A stretch of DNA of 64,000 bases from Fusarium oxysporum f. sp. lycopersici 4287 (taxonomy: Eukaryota > Ascomycota > Sordariomycetes > Hypocreales > Nectriaceae), in NCBI RefSeq assembly GCF_000149955.1, contig NC_030993.1, forward strand, positions 3,216,743 to 3,280,742, in the 5' to 3' direction. Numbering within the stretch: position 1 is the stretch's first letter; each line of letters opens with the position of its first letter. Position numbers and translations under genes: made by a program. Positions 34,918-46,800 of the stretch are shown piece by piece. The notes below the pieces were generated by a model. It was not told the DNA's origin and did not search any database. It saw only the letters and a program-made list of their open reading frames with translations.

Positions 34918-35956
34918 GCCTTGACGACGAAACGCAACACAAGACACGAGAAAAAGAGGCGGGCGCGGAAAACTTGGACCAAGGAAGGGAGTTTACGGCA
35001 CATGTTTTGTTGTAACGGGGTACTATTCGATAGGTGCACTTCTTTTCCATATGTACGTATGTTTGTACCTTATACTTTGTAGTCGTTTTTTCTTTAGAGA
35101 TGGATCGGAACGACGTAGCATAGAGGGAAAGGGTCTTGCAGGAAGACTCTCGTCGATGGCTCATGTTGGGGGTTTCGGGATTAATAATGAATCAGTAGAT
35201 CCTCAATGGCATAGACTTACATATTGGGTGACAAAGTATCAGGCATTTCCGTGAATAGAGTGGAATTGCTTATGATTGGTCTCATGGCTTTGGCAGTTGG
35301 CTTCAGAAGCAACCCCCACGTTGACGGGATTGGTATATCACGGCCAGGATATGAGATATAGCCGACATAGCATCATCAGCACAGGATATATAAAGAGGCA
35401 GAGTCGGCCATCGGCCCTTTAACTTTTCCTACGCACTTTTCTAGCATACAACCGAGTGTAGAAAACCCGGTATTCTCAGGAAGGGTAACAACTCCATAAA
35501 CAGCGTCTTTCAACCTTTGGGGGCATCGCCGGCCGGAGTTCTCACCGACCTCTTTACCACTCCAAGTTAGCCTCAACTCACCATCTCAAGCCCTCGGAGC
35601 AACCCCACCCCGAGAAATCTCCATCGATCAGCGCTTTTCCGTGTAAACTGCACCCCAAACTTGCTCGAAGAGGCAAAAATGCCCCTCGAGCTCGGTGACA
35701 TGCGTAGCGTTTTGGCGGGGTTCACCCCGCAAAGATGAGCGTAGATTGGGGGGGCTTGTTTATGAAAGAATATTGCAATAGAGTAGCTCGGTAGATTAAG
35801 CTACGTAGGCATGAGGGGCATTGGGTCATGTTCATGATGTGGCAGCGGTTTATAACCTGCATGTCTCCCGCTTCTGTACGATCTTCTTCTCTTGTGTTTT
35901 GTTTTAGATCCCTCTCATCTTCTTCACGATATCCACCGTCTTACAAGATTCACACA
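34918..35956. other. Intergenic region and promoter of the aldo-keto reductase gene
   Basis: No gene supported. The right half is the promoter of the aldo-keto reductase. It contains the CreA-like inverted repeat reported separately and a TTTATAA element near 35848-35854, about 100 bp before the start codon. Confidence 0.55.
35715..35730. promoter_or_regulatory. Paired CreA/Cre1-type sites in a perfect inverted repeat
   Basis: GCGGGG and CCCCGC face each other across a 4-nt spacer (TTCA), about 230 bp before the aldo-keto reductase start. Both hexamers fit the fungal carbon-catabolite repressor consensus SYGGRG, and closely spaced pairs are the functional form in known targets. Binding is inferred. 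Confidence 0.5.
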
Positions 35957-37101
35957 ATGGCTCCCTCTACCTTTAAGCTTAACACTGGCCAGGAGATTCC
36001 TGCCCTTGGTCTCGGTGCGTTGTTTTCACATGTTTTAAGCCTCAAGAGCTCAATTGACTGATTTTTGTTGCTTGTAGGTACCTGGCAGTCCCCCCCTGGC
36101 GAGGTCGAGAAGGCCGTCACATACGCTCTCAAGGACGGTTACAAGCTGATCGACTGCGCCTACTGCTACGGAAACGAAGAGGAGGTTGGTGCTGGTCTCA
36201 AGGCTGCTTTTGAGGCTGGTGTCAAGCGTGAGGACATCTTCGTTGTCACCAAGGTCTGGGCTACTTATAACACCCGCCCTGAGCTTGGTCTCGACAAGAG
36301 CTTGAAGGCTCTTGGCCTTGACTATGTTGATCTTTTCCTGGTGGTAAGTTACGATTCAAAAGAACCTTTGAGTTTACTTGCTAAGCGGTTATAGCACTGG
36401 CCTCTTCTCCTCAACCCCGAGGGTAACGACGACAAGTTCCCCAAGAAGCCTGATGGTTCCCGAGATGTTATCCGAGACTACAACCACGTCGATGGCTGGA
36501 AGCTCATGGAGAAGCTCCCCGCTACTGGCAAGACCCGTGGTGTCGGTGTCTGCAACGTGTGTTAATCACCTTCATTCCACCAGTCTCAGCTAACACTCGG
36601 CATAGTACAGCAAGAAGTACCTCGAGGAGCTTCTGCCTCATGCCACTATCATCCCCGCCGTCAACCAGATCGAGAACCATCCCAGTCTTCCTCAGCAGGA
36701 GATTGTCGACTTCTGCAAGGAGAAGGGCATTCACATTGAGGCATACAGTCCCTTTGGCAGCACTGGTGGCCCCGTCATGACTGCTGAGCCTGTTGTCAAG
36801 ATTGCCGAGAAGAAGGGTGTCTCCGCCTCTACCGTCCTCCTCAGCTACCATGGTAAGTCTCATGAACCTGATCGTGAAAAGTATTATTGCTAACAGTCTT
36901 CTAGTCGCCCGTGGCAGCACCGTCCTCGCCAAGTCAGTCACCCCCGAGCGTATCACCGCCAACAAGACCATTGTCGACCTTGACGACGAGGACATGAAGG
37001 CTTTGAACGACTACTCCGAAGACCTTGTCAAGAAGGGCGAGGTCAAGCGATATGTCTACCCTCCCTTCGGCATCGACTTCGGTTTCCCCGATAAGTCATG
37101 A
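35957..37101 (+). CDS. Aldo-keto reductase, glycerol dehydrogenase / L-glyceraldehyde reductase type (GLD1-like)
   Basis: Five exons: 35957-36014, 36078-36343, 36395-36556, 36606-36852 and 36905-37101. All introns are 49-63 nt GT-AG and the product has 309 residues. The catalytic tetrad of the AKR family is complete: Asp and Tyr in IDCAYCYGNEEEVG, Lys in FVVTKVW, and His in LFLVHWPLLLNPEG, which is restored by splicing. GVGVCNYSKKYLEELLP and PAVNQIENHPSLPQQ are the usual cofactor/substrate loop motifs. The C-terminus carries the phosphate-binding AKSVTPERI. Closest functional class by motif is the fungal NADPH glycerol dehydrogenase / L-glyceraldehyde reductase (GLD1, GCY1-like), the last step of D-galacturonate breakdown. 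It is convergent with the polyol dehydrogenase, and its promoter carries CreA-type sites, so carbon repression is likely. Substrate is inferred. Confidence 0.87.
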
Positions 37102-37699
37102 ATCAAAGGTCGGCTATAGTTATATGATATTGGGAATAAAGATGAGATGTGATGAAAAGCGGCATTGAATGATATTGCATCTATAATAGATCAGAAGCCC
37201 AAGTTGGCTTCATGAATAGAAAAAGTAAAACTCATGAATATTTGACGTTGCTTAATGTGCTAGTGCTTGCATTGGCGTAATATAGCCATAATGCTTTGAG
37301 GATCAAGTCAGAGGAACACCCCGTGGGATGCTCCTAGTTTGGCCTGCAATGGGATCTGCCGAACTGCGATGCCGCGTCTGCGAGTCTGGCCTGAAATGCT
37401 AGTATGTAACTTTCTGCATGTCCAAAAACTGGTTATTTCGTTTGCATTTTAGTGGAAGACTTTGTGGCTGCTGAACATACAACTCTCTCAACACCGTCTT
37501 CCATGGGTATGTTCACTCATCAGTCAGACATGTCAAGTATAGCAGCGAGAAAGGTCAAGGTGGTCAAACATCTCATCATTTTGCCAGAAACTAGGTATCT
37601 ATAATCCTCAAGACCCCATACAACACGCCTTTTATCCCATTCATAAAACCCTCACTGTTAACACCCACAACCGTTATTAATTTACAACCGACCTTTTAG
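37102..37699. other. Intergenic region between convergent genes
   Basis: 3' flanks of the aldo-keto reductase and the polyol dehydrogenase. Only AT-rich sequence; no gene seen. Confidence 0.5.
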
Positions 37700-38946
37700 T
37701 CATTTTTCGTTGAAGTCCACAACAACCTTGATAACAAGGTTGCCTTGTTCATCTCTCACCTTGCCAGCCATCTTGAAAGCCTCCTCAATGTTCTCCATGC
37801 CCTTGTATCTTTGAGTGACTAGACGGCTCACGTCAGGCATGTTGGCAGGAGGGTTGGCCAGAAGCTCAATGATCTCCTTGTACGTGTTGGCGTAACGGAA
37901 GACACCCACGATGTCGACTTCGCGAAGAGCAGCGGCCGACATGGGGATGGTGAGGACGGGAGTTCCCATGCCAATAATCATGACCTTGCCTCCAGGCTTG
38001 GTAGCGTAGATGGCTGTTTGCACACAGGTTTCTACACCAGTGCACTCGTACACAGCTGTAACCTCACCGACAGCCTCTCCGTTGACCTGTGTCTCCTTCA
38101 CCATAGCAGCGACCTTCTGAGCAAAGGCGAGCTTGTCCTCAATAGTTTGTGGTCGCTCCATGGGGACGACTACTGAAGCATCGGCGAAGCCGTTGTTGAT
38201 GGCAAAGTCAAGGCGGTCCTTGAGGATATCGGCGATGATGACGGTCTTGGCTTGGTCGGCCTTTGCGACAGCGGCTGCGAGAAGACCGACGGCACCGGCG
38301 CCGAGAACGAGGACTGTTGAGCCCTTGGGGAGAGCGGCGCGATCACGGGCGTGCATTGCGACTGAGAGAGGCTCAACGAGAGCGCCGAGATCGAGAGTAA
38401 CATGTTCGGGCATTCTGAGCCAAAGTCAGTACATTTCTCAACTGACGAAGCTTCAATTGTCTTACTTGTGGCACCACTTAGCAGGGTGGTTGATTCTCTC
38501 CTGTAGAGTTCCCTGCGCATGAGGATTGGCCTTCGCTGAGCTGCGGAACTTCATTCCACGGCAAATGTTGTAACGACCCTCACCACAGAGCTCACAAGCC
38601 TCACAAGGAAGACCAACCTCGAGCGCGACGTGGTCGCCAGGCTTGAGATGTGTAACGTCTGAGCCGACGGCTACGACTGTGCCTGCAGACTCATGGCCGA
38701 GGGTGAGAGGTTCGCGAACGATGATGTCGCCGTTGCGGAAGTGGTTGTAGTAGTGAAGATCGGAGCCGCAGAGGCCGGTTGACTTGACGGCGACCTGGAC
38801 TTCGTTGCTTGAGGGTGCCGGAAGTTCACGTTCTTCCTGTCAATTGAGTCAGTCTGCGATCTTGAATGCAATTGAGTAATGGTGTTTACCAGACGGAGAT
38901 CCTTCTCGCCGTGGAGGACGGAGGCCTTGACACGCTCAGTTGCCAT
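37700..38946 (-). CDS. Zinc-dependent polyol dehydrogenase (MDR; sorbitol / L-idonate dehydrogenase-like)
   Basis: Three exons, 38890-38946, 38466-38836 and 37700-38414, give 380 residues. The catalytic zinc ligands are visible: Cys in STGLCGSDLHYY, and His-Glu in LTLGHESAGTV. The structural-zinc lobe around CEACELCGEGRYNIC still holds several cysteines. VLVLGAGAVGLLAAAVAKA is the Rossmann NAD(P) motif. Length and order match the sorbitol/xylitol/L-arabinitol dehydrogenase branch of the medium-chain family. It is divergent from the KduD-like gene across a 1-kb promoter. That pairing resembles bacterial L-idonate loci, where an MDR and an SDR act in sequence, and fungal glucuronate catabolism also uses an MDR L-idonate dehydrogenase. 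Substrate cannot be read from sequence. Confidence 0.85.
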
Positions 38947-39963
38947 GATGAAGGTATAAGAGAGGCGAAAGTGGTGATATGATGAAGGGAATGATTAAAG
39001 AAGAGCAATTGAGTAATTGGTGAACTATTGTGACAGGAATATGCAGAAAATGGCCAGTGTTACAGATGCAAAAGTTATTGGAAGATCATGGATCAAGACG
39101 AGAGCGAGAGGTGGGTTAGTAAAGGGCGGAACTAAACAAGGACATTCAAGCCAGGGCCGATGTCGACCAAATATCGGATTGGACAGAAGCTATTCTACTA
39201 CAATCCCTAATTGATTCTCAAACTAATATCACGGAGAGAGGACCGAGATGGCCTCGGAAAAGGCGCCCCACGATAACATCGAAATGCCCCGCGACGAGAC
39301 GTCCCATGACGTGCAATGCCCCCATGACAGCAAAAAAAGGAAGAGAGAATCTTTATCCGCAGTGGTAGAGCCAGTGTTAGCGTGCCCCCACTGCCCTGTA
39401 TCCCGCGGGGTGAAGCGCTAAAGATTGAGCCGTTGGGTTTAGGACGATCCACTGTTTTGGAGAGTGTTGGAGAAGCCCTGGGAGGAAATGTTGGCCGATT
39501 CATGAGCTGGATCAAGGTGAATAACAAAGTTGTCTCTATAAAGAATATTTTATCTTGAGATAATCATTAGGTGTTTGCAGCCTTGATTGTATGAGCTGTT
39601 ATCCAAAGAGCTGCATGGTACCAGTCTCTGGAGATATCTCATGATACAGAATCAGCATCATCCCTCTGCGGGGATCCAAAGCTCGTCTTCGGCCTTCTCT
39701 CCGACCTTCACAAGCCGGTTGAATGCAAACCTACAAAGTAAACCTGCATTACGAACAAATAATCAATTGGCCAGTTCTAGTCCGGTCCAACTCGCCAAAT
39801 TAGAACCAATCCGGCTCCTCCTAAGTCGGAGCTCAAAAGTTTACCCCTCGGTCATTAATAGCGTAATACCCCAGCCCATCTCATGGTGGAACTGACTGCC
39901 CCTCGTTAAATAAAACAAAAAACATCACCAATTCCTCACGACGTCAGTAACTAATATCTCAAA
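38947..39963. promoter_or_regulatory. Divergent promoter, polyol dehydrogenase / KduD-like SDR, with clustered CreA-type sites
   Basis: 1,017 bp between outward-facing starts. Within 145 bp there are four hexamers fitting SYGGRG on one or other strand: 39266-39271, 39287-39292, 39386-39391 and 39405-39410, the last inside a CCCGCGGGG palindrome. No coding sequence is supported; an open frame at 39587-39895 looks random. Confidence 0.5.
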
Positions 39964-40845
39964 ATGTCTGCTTCTTTCTTCTCCCTTGAGGGCCAGACTG
40001 CTCTCGTAACTGGCGGTACGCGTGGTATTGGCCAAGCTGTAGCGATTGGTCTTGCTGAAGCTGGTGCCGATATTATTCTTGTTCAGGTACGGGACATCTC
40101 ATGATGAGGCCAGAACTCGAGACTAACTGGACGTACAGCGAGATACTACATCACAGTCAACAAAAGAGTCTATCGAGAAGCTTGGCCGAAAGGCTTTTAT
40201 TTACACTGCTGATCTATCGTCGCAAGAATCTGTTGCTGGGCTCGTGCCTAAGGTGCTAGCTGATGGACACCAGATTCGCATCTTGGTGAACTGCGCTGGT
40301 ATTCAGCGACGACACCCTTGTGAAGTCTTCCCTGACAGCGACTTCAATGAGGTATGAAAAGTCACTCTCTGTTGTAAAATGTGCCTAACAACGTCTAGGT
40401 CATCCAAGTAAACCTCAACTCTGTCTTCACCCTCTGCCGCGACGTCGGCGCCCACATGCTCAACCTCGAACCCTCCCCCATCACCGGCCGTCGCGGCAGC
40501 ATCATCAACTTCGCCTCCCTCCTCACATTCCAGGGCGGTTTCACTGTCCCCGCCTACGCCGCCTCCAAGGGTGCGGTAGGCCAAGTCACCAAGAGTTTCG
40601 CCAACGAGTGGACCTCAAGGGGCATCACCGTAAACGCAATTGCTCCCGGTTACATCGCTACCGATATGAACGAGGCTCTTCTTGCAAACCCAGAACGTCT
40701 TGCTAGTATTACTTCGCGAATTCCTGCTGGTAACTGGGGTTCACCGGATGACTTCAAGGGTACAGCTGTTTATCTGGCGAGTAAGGCCAGTGGGTATGTG
40801 AGTGGGCATGTGTTGGTTGTTGATGGTGGTTGGATGGGCCGATAA
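39964..40845 (+). CDS. Short-chain dehydrogenase, KduD-like (2-keto-3-deoxygluconate / 5-ketogluconate type)
   Basis: Three exons, 39964-40086, 40139-40351 and 40399-40845, give 260 residues. It reads as a complete classical SDR: cofactor motif [12 protein letters not shown], the catalytic Ser in [13 protein letters not shown], and Tyr-Lys in YAASK. The blocks FSLEG at the N-terminus, then [37 protein letters not shown] and [12 protein letters not shown] match the bacterial KduD family closely, over the whole length. KduD oxidises or reduces 2-keto-3-deoxygluconate-type keto-acids in pectin and uronate breakdown; relatives reduce 5-keto-D-gluconate. Its promoter is shared with the polyol dehydrogenase. 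Cytosolic, with no targeting signal. Exact substrate in this fungus is inferred. Confidence 0.87.
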
Positions 40846-41652
40846 ACGATACGTTTGAGGGTGGTCTCTGAAGCAATCTTGAAAATAGGTTATAATATAA
40901 TATCTTTGGCGTCTTTACAAAGTTGGAATGGCGAGTGATTAACGACGGGCGCGAACAAGTCTTCGTTTGGCCAAGCGAAGAGAACCGCTTGGGTCGACGA
41001 AAGTCGTGACTCGGTTTGTGAGGTGCCTAACGATATGGAAAGCATCAGGGTTCTTGGACCGGACACTGTAGCGATCAACTTGGCAAGAAATTCCACAGTA
41101 TCAGGATATCACCTACAGCAATTGCAAAGCCGCAATTCGGACTTTGATGAAGGAATGGCTCAGCTCGTCGGACATGTTGATACTGACTTGGGGATTTCGA
41201 CGAAAAGACTTTAGAGAACTGGTCGAGACTGAAGATATTCAGCTGGTTGGTTGTAGCTAACAATTCGGCATATAAGCAGGTTTTATGCGCAAACTTATCG
41301 GACATTTACATGTGCTTCGAATCGGAAGCCGAATATGGAACCTCACTCAGCTGATGGTCCATGTCATACAACAGCTTACATGGATTTTCTCCGAATGTCT
41401 CGGGTTACTGCTAAGATCACTCCGTCGTTCGGTAACTGTATAAACAGTGCAAGAAATTTCGTCTATATTCTCCCGTCCAGATCTACCTCTAAACCCACCC
41501 AGTATCGTATCCTCTTTAGATTTTGCTTCCTGCGCCATGCGAAACCGCATCAGCCTCTGTGTAATGCACACAAACGATAACAAAAGGAAACATGCGCATG
41601 CGCCACGCATACGCATACGCATTTCATAATATCGTAGAATCACTTAATGAAA
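40846..41652. other. Intergenic region between convergent genes
   Basis: 3' flanks of the KduD-like gene and GNA1. Short frames only. A CATGCGCATGCG/ACGCATACGC simple-sequence patch lies near 41592-41622. Confidence 0.5.
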
Positions 41653-42233
41653 TCACTGGGATTTACCCTTTGAGCCTTCATAGTAGTGGGCCATCTGGAG
41701 GCCTGCTCTTCGGAAGCCGCACTTGACGTAGAAACCCTCGTTGGCTTCGCTGCAGTCGAGGATGCTCTTGTAGCAGCCAACTTGCTCGGCGATGTGGTCG
41801 AGGGCTTGGATGATTCGGAGACCGAGCTTCTTGCCCTGCTGGTCCTTTGCGACGGCGATATCTTCGATGTGGCCTACGGCGCCCAGGCTGTGAATGCTAC
41901 AGACTGTTAGCGATTGTCTGAGAGAGATTGAAGGTCATTGACTTACAACTTGCGCTCAGTGATCAAGGCGCCAGTTCCAACAACAGGCTTGTCGCCGCGC
42001 GAAGTGTCCTCAATGATGATAATGTAGTAACTGCCAGCAGCGAGCATGTCATCGTACTGCTTGGCGAAATCGGCTTCAGTGATGTCGCCAACGGTGGTCA
42101 AGACACGCAAACAGTCGAGAAAACCGCTGTTGAAGTCTGACTTTCGCAGAGCGCGCAGAGTATAACCCTCGGGGAGAGCGGCGCTGACCTCAGGGGAGAG
42201 GAGGTTGGCGCTGAACATGCCTTCTTGAGCCAT
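41653..42233 (-). CDS. GNA1: Glucosamine-6-phosphate N-acetyltransferase
   Basis: Two exons, 41947-42233 and 41653-41896 (50-nt intron), give 176 residues. The enzyme transfers acetyl from acetyl-CoA to glucosamine-6-phosphate in the UDP-GlcNAc pathway that feeds chitin and glycosylation. The GNAT fold is clear. LPEGYTLRALRKSDF starts the domain, and KF-IHSLGAVGHIEDIAVAKDQQ spans the splice site and contains the GHIED substrate motif. QGKKLGLRIIQALDHIAE is the acetyl-CoA pyrophosphate loop (Q/RxxGxG/A type). YKSILDCSEANEGFYVKCGF is the family-specific end. The start at 42233 gives a protein of normal length; longer upstream reading is not needed. Single-copy housekeeping gene in most fungi. 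Confidence 0.93.
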
Positions 42234-42610
42234 GGCGGTGTCGGTGTCGATTTGGCGGGGGATTGTGTTTGGCGGGGTGGTTGTCGAGGGCACGGGAGAT
42301 GTCTCAACAAAAAGACCTTGAAAGATATTCAAACAGAGCAATTGAAGAGAGATATACTCAAAAGAATATGTAAGATGTTGAGATATTATCGAGGTAAGAT
42401 CTGGAAGCGGTTTCGTCTTTTTCCGTTTCAGAACAGAATGGGCGGAGTCTTGAGCTGAGCTTGGCTTGTCCTTTCCCGTACCTTTTGTGTTTAGTGCCCC
42501 CCCACTGGTTCTATATCGGGGACGATTTACCATCATCGCTCAGGGGTCAGCGAGTCACAGCCTCAAGGCGATCCCGACACTTAAAAAAGAGGCCAAAGGA
42601 CAAAAAGTGT
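42234..42610. other. GNA1 promoter
   Basis: Region between GNA1 and the tRNA gene. Holds the GNA1 leader and the Pol III terminator of the tRNA (TTTTT on the minus strand at 42602-42606). No other feature. Confidence 0.5.
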
Positions 42611-42683
42611 GGTTCCGCCCGGGATCGAACCGGGGACCTTCTCGGTGTTAACGAGATGCCATAACCAACTAGACCACGGAACC
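42611..42683 (-). tRNA. tRNA-Val(AAC)
   Basis: 73 nt on the minus strand fold as a full cloverleaf. The acceptor arms GGTTCCG/CGGAACC pair perfectly. The A box is TGGTCTAGTTGG. The anticodon loop TTAACAC, on a TCTCG/CGAGA stem, gives anticodon AAC (valine). The B box is GGTTCGATCCC in a CCGGG/CCCGG T-arm. No intron. A T5 terminator follows directly. CCA is not encoded, as usual for nuclear tRNAs. Confidence 0.96.
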
Positions 42684-43898
42684 GAGGTATTTGATTGGAT
42701 GGGAATGAGGGAATCAATTGGGGTTCAAGATTGTGGTATTGGTGAAGGGTGATGAAGCTGTTGCGAAGTCATTCCATGGTTCACTTATACGGATGAAAGG
42801 AAAGCTCCAGTCTTATCTATCGGCCGGATAGATACATTAAGCAAACTCTCGTGGTGAGTTTATTGCATAAAGTTAAGTAACGCAATCCAAATTGCTATTA
42901 TAGGCATCCTACGACCGCTAAACACATGCTGTGGTTCGTTATGCGATACAGGCGACTATGAGATCAGGAACACAAACGGTCGAGCCGCAACAGATGGTCC
43001 CTTCTGTTTACTTGAGTCAAATCACATGCTTGAAGCATGGCATGAATAGATGGAGAGGCGTCACCAGTCATTCAAGGATAAGGTAAGTTCCATGTCTCAA
43101 AGTTCCGTTGTTTTGTTTTTTACCACCAGCAATTCGCGTCTCAAGTCCAATAAGTGATTGTTTACTAGAGACATTCGGTAATCTTGTTATCATTTGAGGC
43201 ATGAAGGGTCGTGTCAAGAGATTGAATGTTTTAAGACACTCGAAATTGGATGGCTTCTGGACCCTGATAATCGCTATCAAAAGCTCCCCAAACTCGGAAT
43301 ATTCTGCTTGACACCCTCAGATAGCACTGCAACATCGAGGTCTGATCAGGTACAAAACTCAATTTATAAAGCGAATTACAACAGCGCGGTCAGACACTAA
43401 CAACTCACTAAGAGAGCAAGGATTTAAATTGATGAGTTGTCAAGCATCAAGTCGGGTCTTGGCAGGTACAGGCTCCTTTATCATGCAATCACATGCAAAT
43501 CTGTTTCACATCTCGTCATCTCTTGAAGCATCTCTGTCTCTGTCTTATTCCCTGTATTATTCTATGTCGTCCAACCAGAATCACAAGCGACATGCCATTA
43601 GTCCTTTGTCACGTTCTTATCTACATTCCGACCATGTAATTGGTGTTATTCGTGGCCACCCTTCAGCGTGTTCCATGTGTTGAGATTCATGACGCTAAAG
43701 TTGAACTACTCAAACTTCGCTCAAACCTCGTCTCGAAATAAGCCAGAAACACTCAGACCTCTCGTTTGTTATTATTTCCCATGAACAAGCATTCGAAGAT
43801 TAGACTGGTATCATTCAGCTACAACTATCCCGTCATATCCCACCTTCTTTCGCCCCTCAACGCCATTACAATCTGGCTTCAATGACAAACGCTTCGCC
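42684..43898. other. Intergenic region and lipase promoter
   Basis: No gene supported in 1.2 kb. The right end (about 43740-43898) is the lipase leader. Confidence 0.5.
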
Positions 43899-46800
43899 AT
43901 GGATAACTCAAGCATCATATCGGCCGAGGACCTCCCTCCGCAACCTGGCCGAACACTACTCCCCTCTCCAGTAGCTCAAGCCGTGAGTCTTGCAACTCGC
44001 TCAACATGCCTCGCTATTCGTCTCGGTTCCAGGGCCGGATCTTACGGTCTAAGTGCTGCAAAGGTAACCACTTTATCCTCCTTGGAACTTGCTCGCAGCA
44101 TGGTCGAAACTGTTCTATCGCAAGCAGGAAGAGAAACACTCTCGCGGTCGCAAAGCGACATGTCTACCGTTGAAGCCGAATCCATCATCGAACGGAGTTT
44201 CGAGCATCTTCACCATGCCATGTCCCAGGCCGTCTTTTGGACGAGTGCAGGTTTTCACTTCACAAGTACAACTTTCTCGATGGCTTCAGGGATATCGCAG
44301 CTACTTCTGTCTTCACTCGATCAGATCTTCGGCTCAACTGATTCCTCTCGAGCCATTGCGAGTATCGTCACACTGATTAGACGGGAGTTCCATGATCCCG
44401 CCACCGGCATTCATGGGGATACTGTTGGTATGATGGATCTTGTGCTTGGGTTATGTGCTTTGGCATACCTACAAAGATGGTCCTGGAAGATGGTTGAAGA
44501 GGAAAAACGACGACAGGACTCCGAAGAGATCATATGGGACGTCGTTGTGTTAAACGATGGCGAACGTGTTGACATTCAAGATCGCATTACTCGAACACCA
44601 GCCTTCACGAGGCCGGCCGGTTCGACATCTCGGGACACAAGTCCTACCAATCTCCAGCAAGCCGTTATTGGTTCTCAATCCGCATCTTTTAAAGAAGAGG
44701 AAGCTGTCATCGACCAGCTCAAAGATGAAATGGTCAAGAAACTCCCTCCCGACACATCCGTTTCCATTTCCAACACAGTGTCATCAACACAAACAGTCAC
44801 CATTGACGTTGACGGACCTCGTCCATTCCCTTTACCTTTACTACCAGGTGCCGAGATCGTTGAGACCAAGGGATTGAGTAGTCAGGCAGGCCGTCGTACC
44901 AGTCAGATACTAAACGACCCTCCCGAAGCCTCCAGTTACCGTGTTGTCTATAGGCTCGAGCGATCAAGGACTGGTGACGTTTCCTTTCAGGGGTCTCAGG
45001 ACATACCTGTCTCTGTGATTGATGTATCAAAGGGGGAGCCGGCCCCTGAGGTTCCAGCCAAAGAACCTCCCCAAGTGCCGAAGAAGGCGAGGACAACGGG
45101 AGTTAAGTCGCCTCCACCACAACATTCAAGACCCGTCAAAAGTGCCAACGATCAAACATCCCGAACTTCTCCTCAGACCATACCAAAACCTCGAGCCAGT
45201 GTAATACGAGATGAAAAGGGGAAGTTCACACGACCAACTTCCGCGTCACCACCATCGTCGCCAGCAGAAATCAAGACTCCACAACGTGAAGCAAACCAGA
45301 AGAGACCTCGCGCACCTGTCAACTCCTCACAAGCCACCAATAAGACCACTGCCCCGCGAGAAAGCACTATAACTACCAGAAGAGTTTTACCCAAAAGGAA
45401 GTCAGATTCTTCGACAACGAGCCAGACAAGCGAGAAAAAGACTGGTCTCAGACAGGCTCTTCGAGATGGAAGTCAGTCAATCTCGAATATTTGGAACAAG
45501 GATTCACCGCCACCGGAAAGTAGACCTCGTCCACAGTCACGGATAACAACTGTTAGCAAGACTGGCAACAAACCCATGCATAGCCCGCGCTCTTCCTCGG
45601 ATCAAAAGCGTATTGAGAAGGCGGAACTTATACCACGCAACCCTTCCCGTGCAAGCTATGTCTCCGTTCACGAACGTCGTCGAGATTCTATGATATCTCA
45701 AACAGATACGTACTCCATCCATTCAGGGTATGGCACCCCAACCCACTCTCCGAGTGTTTCGCTGAGTGGTGCCGCATTTGATTCGTCTTGGGTTCAGCAA
45801 GCCCAAAATGATGGTCTGCTTGCACCTCCTCCAATTTCTGCCGGTCACCGTAGGGTCCTTCGTAAGAGCCCAAGTCTTTGGAGCATGGCATCCAATGATT
45901 CACAATCATCGCTGGTCCTTTCATACTACCATCAAAAGAGCGCCTACACAGCGTCAGATGCACTTGGGGTCCTTCGACGTGATGGTACGGTGAATGGAAT
46001 ATTTCCTCAAGCACATGTACTTCGAAACATCACGAGGTATATGAGGTTCTCGTCTGCATCGTACGGTTCCGCGTTTCTCAAGTTCATGGGCATTTCGAAA
46101 GACATGCCCCTATTGAGAGCTTGGGATAGCACCCATACAGATGTCAGACACTTTGTCCATCATACTGAATCAGACACCCACAGTGTTCTTCTTGCCTCTA
46201 TTGTTGATCCACAAGGAGGGACGGACTCTAGTGGTTCAACCGGTACTGGCGTTCCTTTGGTGCACTACATCTCCCTGGACCATGATGCTAAAGCAGTCGT
46301 GCTTGCTTGTCGAGGTACACTAGGTTTTGAGGATGTTCTGGCAGATATGACATGTGATTATGATGTTTTGACTTGGCGTGGTCGAGGCCACAAGGTACAC
46401 AAAGGTGTTCATGCCTCAGCTCGTCGTCTTCTATACGGTGGCGATCGCCGCGTGCTGTTTACTCTCCGAGAAGCATTGCTCGAATTTCCAGATTATGGGC
46501 TTGTTCTCTGTGGCCATTCCCTCGGCGGCGCAGTGACGGCATTGCTTGGAGTGATGCTTTCCGAACCAAACCCAACAGGCACTGGCTTTGTGACTGCGAT
46601 CGAGGGACCAGAAAGGACTGTTGGTGATGAACTATCCGATGGGCTCCTACCTGTTCACTCTACGTTACCACCACGACGTCCTATACACGTGTATGCCTAT
46701 GGGCCTCCCAGCACTATGTCAGCATCTCTACGTAAGAGAACGCGTGGTCTCATTACGACCGTTGTTCATGGAAACGACATCGTTCCATATTTGTCACTGG

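Noticed and set aside
41947..42536. Longer N-terminal reading of GNA1 (upstream of 42233)
   Set aside because: The family begins near MAQEGMFSANLL; the extension has no conserved content and looks like leader.
42611..42683. tRNA-Asn reading of the GTT in the anticodon region
   Set aside because: Placing the seven-base loop TTAACAC on its stem sets the anticodon to AAC, i.e. valine.
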